Below are positions 62,003-64,000 of a DNA stretch of 64,000 nucleotides, piece after piece; the stretch's first letter is position 1; each line of letters starts with the position of its first letter. A model generated the notes under the pieces. The model ran no database searches, was not told the DNA's origin, and saw only the letters and a program-made list of their open reading frames with translations. Made by a program: the position numbers and the translations under genes. The DNA is taken from contig JAECUM010009742.1 of assembly GCA_016617855.1 (NCBI GenBank), forward strand, positions 1 to 64,000, read 5' to 3'. The DNA comes from Megalonaias nervosa (taxonomy: Eukaryota > Mollusca > Bivalvia > Unionida > Unionidae).

Positions 62003-62612
62003 CAGCCTAACAGAAGTGCCTAGCAATCATTTGTCATCCACTTTTCTTATACTGTTTTCCATAAATCCCAATTCCTATTCCTTCGGGTGTTTTGTTCACT
62101 TTCTCTCTAATTAACAGACAGATTTGCTGTAGATAAAAACAAATGATTTCGATTATTCATTGGATAATTCTCTGGATGAAGATGATGCTAATTATGAGGA
62201 TTTAGATACACAAGCCCACGTCTAATCTGATGCATCTGTTCAAATCTCAAATAATGCATGCAGCTTGTACAACGAGGTTCTCTTTTAGGGCCACTGCTAT
62301 TTCTTCTGTTGAAACATATTGTTGACAGAAACTTATATAATACTCTTGTTGAACTATAACAATGATGTAAACATAACTTAATTTAAATATAACAAAATTA
62401 ATGCTGATAATAACACATCAGAACATAACAGAATTTAAGACAAGGTGCTGACAGAAATATCCTGGGCAAAAGTGTCGACAATGTGTACGAAAACATGAAT
62501 GATTCTACGATGGTGGCTATCTATAAAATTGTATGTTAACAATAGCTAATGTCAAGTTGAACAGTTTCTAATGTCTTATGCCCAACTTTATAAATGACAT
62601 TTTTGCTAAAAA
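61418..62612. other. Unrecognised block with a (CT)n tract
   Basis: Apart from the microsatellite at 61,954-61,999, no gene or repeat recognised. Confidence 0.45.
61954..61999. repeat. (CT)n microsatellite
   Basis: Pure CT tract of about 46 bases after a short C run. Confidence 0.97.
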
Positions 62613-63186
62613 GACAAGTGATACTAATACTATTTCTTGTCTACAGACAATACGACAAGTGATACTAATACTATTTCTAGTCTACAGACAATACGACAAG
62701 TGATACTAATACTATTTCTAGTCTACAGACAATACGACAAGTGATACTAATACTATTTCTAGTCTACAGACAATACGACAAGTGATACTAATACTATTTC
62801 TAGTCTACAGACAATACGACAAGTGATACTAATACTATTTCTAGTCTACAGACAATACGACAAGTGATACTAATACTATTTCTAGTCTACAGACAATACG
62901 ACAAGTGATACTAATACTATTTCTTGTCTACAGACAATACGACAAGTGATACTAATACTATTTCTTGTCTACAGACAATACGACAAGTGATACTAATACT
63001 ATTTCTTGTCTACAGACAATACGACAAGTGATACTAATACTATTTCTTGTCTACAGACAATACGACAAGTGATACTAATACTATTTCTTGTCTACAGACA
63101 ATACGACAAGTGATACTAATACTATTTCTTGTCTACAGACAATACGACAAGTGATACTAATACTATTTCTTGTCTACAGACAATAC
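62613..63186. repeat. 41 bp minisatellite, 14 exact-length copies
   Basis: The unit begins GACAAGTGATACTAATACTA and ends GTCTACAGACAATAC. It starts at 62613 and every 41 bases to 63146, 574 bases in all with no length change. One position varies: copies 2-7 have TTCTAGTC, while copies 1 and 8-14 have TTCTTGTC. Because 41 is not a multiple of 3, a protein reading would cycle through frames and hits stops. Near-identity suggests recent expansion or strong homogenisation. Confidence 0.98.
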
Positions 63187-64000
63187 GCTCTAAGTCATCT
63201 AATAACTAGCCCCAATCCAAAAATAGTCTGGCTTTGTCTGGTCCAATTATTTGGACCTGTCCACTTAAAAAGCATCAGTGCCTGCCTTCCAGCACATACA
63301 TTTGTAAACGAAACAAATCATATAATGTATAAATCACGTTGTGGCCAACGTTTTGTTCCATAATTGTATACGGTTATATTATATCACAAGTCTGTGTGTT
63401 TACTCTTGTGTGTGTGTGTGTGTGTGTGTGTGAACGAAAATTTTCATCCCTGCATATTTGAGTAACCAATGTACCGTGTCCTGATAACCATGTTTTGTTG
63501 GTTTTATTTGCATAAATCCGTAATACATTTTTCTTATATTCTTTGTGACCCAGCTGCATTGCTTGTACATTTGTAAATAATTAAGGCTACAAGGAAAATG
63601 AGTTTTGTACTAACTGTGTCATCCTCATAAATCAGAGACATTTTCTGTTCTTGTTATGAGATCTCTCGGATAGAAATCATCAAAATAATGCTAGCACTCA
63701 GAAGTATAATAGGTCCGGCTAGAACTCGGATTTTGATCAAAAATAGGTTTGATAGAACAAGACTATAAATGAATGACAGCTCTTGTGTACAGACAAGGTA
63801 ACTGACCACTTACACAACATTTAAGATCAGATAACCGATAAAGAAACGGTCATACCGCATACACAAATGAATTAATGCAATTAAAATTTGAAATAGATGA
63901 AACGCGTGATGAAGTTCAATTCGTACACTATTAACGTGCATTTAAAAGAATATAAAAGAAGGGAGAGCATTGGGAGTTGTATGGATGATGTAGAGTTGCC
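63187..64000. other. Right-hand flank, one microsatellite, no gene recognised
   Basis: A (TG)n tract lies at about 63,408-63,432. The 91-codon frame ending at 63,363 begins inside the minisatellite and has no motif. Confidence 0.5.

Noticed and set aside
62613..63186. CRISPR-like array
   Set aside because: The 41 bp units abut with no unique spacers, and the context is eukaryotic; it is a minisatellite.

Overview
The window looks like gene-poor, AT-rich nuclear DNA from an animal. Three things suggest an invertebrate, probably a mollusc: dense dinucleotide microsatellites, tRNA-derived SINEs whose body and tail resemble molluscan SINE families, and many decayed mobile elements. The phylum is an inference. 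No bacterial-style operon, rRNA gene, true tRNA gene or CRISPR array is visible, and no complete protein-coding gene can be drawn.

Layout. 0-6 kb: mostly unique AT-rich DNA, with a good terminal coding exon on the minus strand (4.0-4.48 kb) and a rearranged copy of part of it at 3.5 kb. 6.0-8.7 kb: a decayed minus-strand cluster that I read as a Polinton/Maverick (adintovirus-like) relic, with capsid-like, basic minor-capsid-like and adenain-type protease-like pieces in one orientation. A GC-rich block (8.75-9.18 kb) follows it. 9.18-11.19 kb: one copy of a long dispersed repeat, then a ~95 bp tandem repeat and a SINE. 13-19 kb: AT-rich DNA with a (TG)n tract and an LTR scrap. 19.1-24.7 kb: a Ty3/Gypsy retrotransposon on the minus strand with a recognisable 3' LTR and damaged gag, protease, integrase, RT and RNase H; integrase precedes RT. 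26.9-33.7 kb: two candidate minus-strand exons, a second SINE and a GC-rich block. 34-38 kb: short tandem repeats and a third SINE. 39.4-44.5 kb: two diverged direct repeats, a frameshifted coding-like tract, and a second, plus-strand remnant of the same type of Gypsy pol. 47.0 and 53.8 kb: two solo LTRs related to the 19.1 kb LTR. 49-50.4 kb: compound microsatellites. 55.5-60.7 kb: a tandemly duplicated ~1.5-1.8 kb unit leading into a second copy of the 9.2-11.2 kb repeat. 61.1-61.4 kb: a fragment resembling Polinton-type DNA polymerase B. 62.6-63.2 kb: a clean 14-copy, 41 bp minisatellite.

The main biological content is therefore fossil mobile and viral-like DNA. The most notable points are the two Polinton-like relics, each beside a copy of the same uncharacterised 2 kb repeat; the integrase-before-RT order in two separate Gypsy remnants; and a possible interrupted minus-strand gene with candidate exons at 33.5, 27.0 and 4.2 kb. 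All of this comes from reading the sequence by eye; no database search was run.
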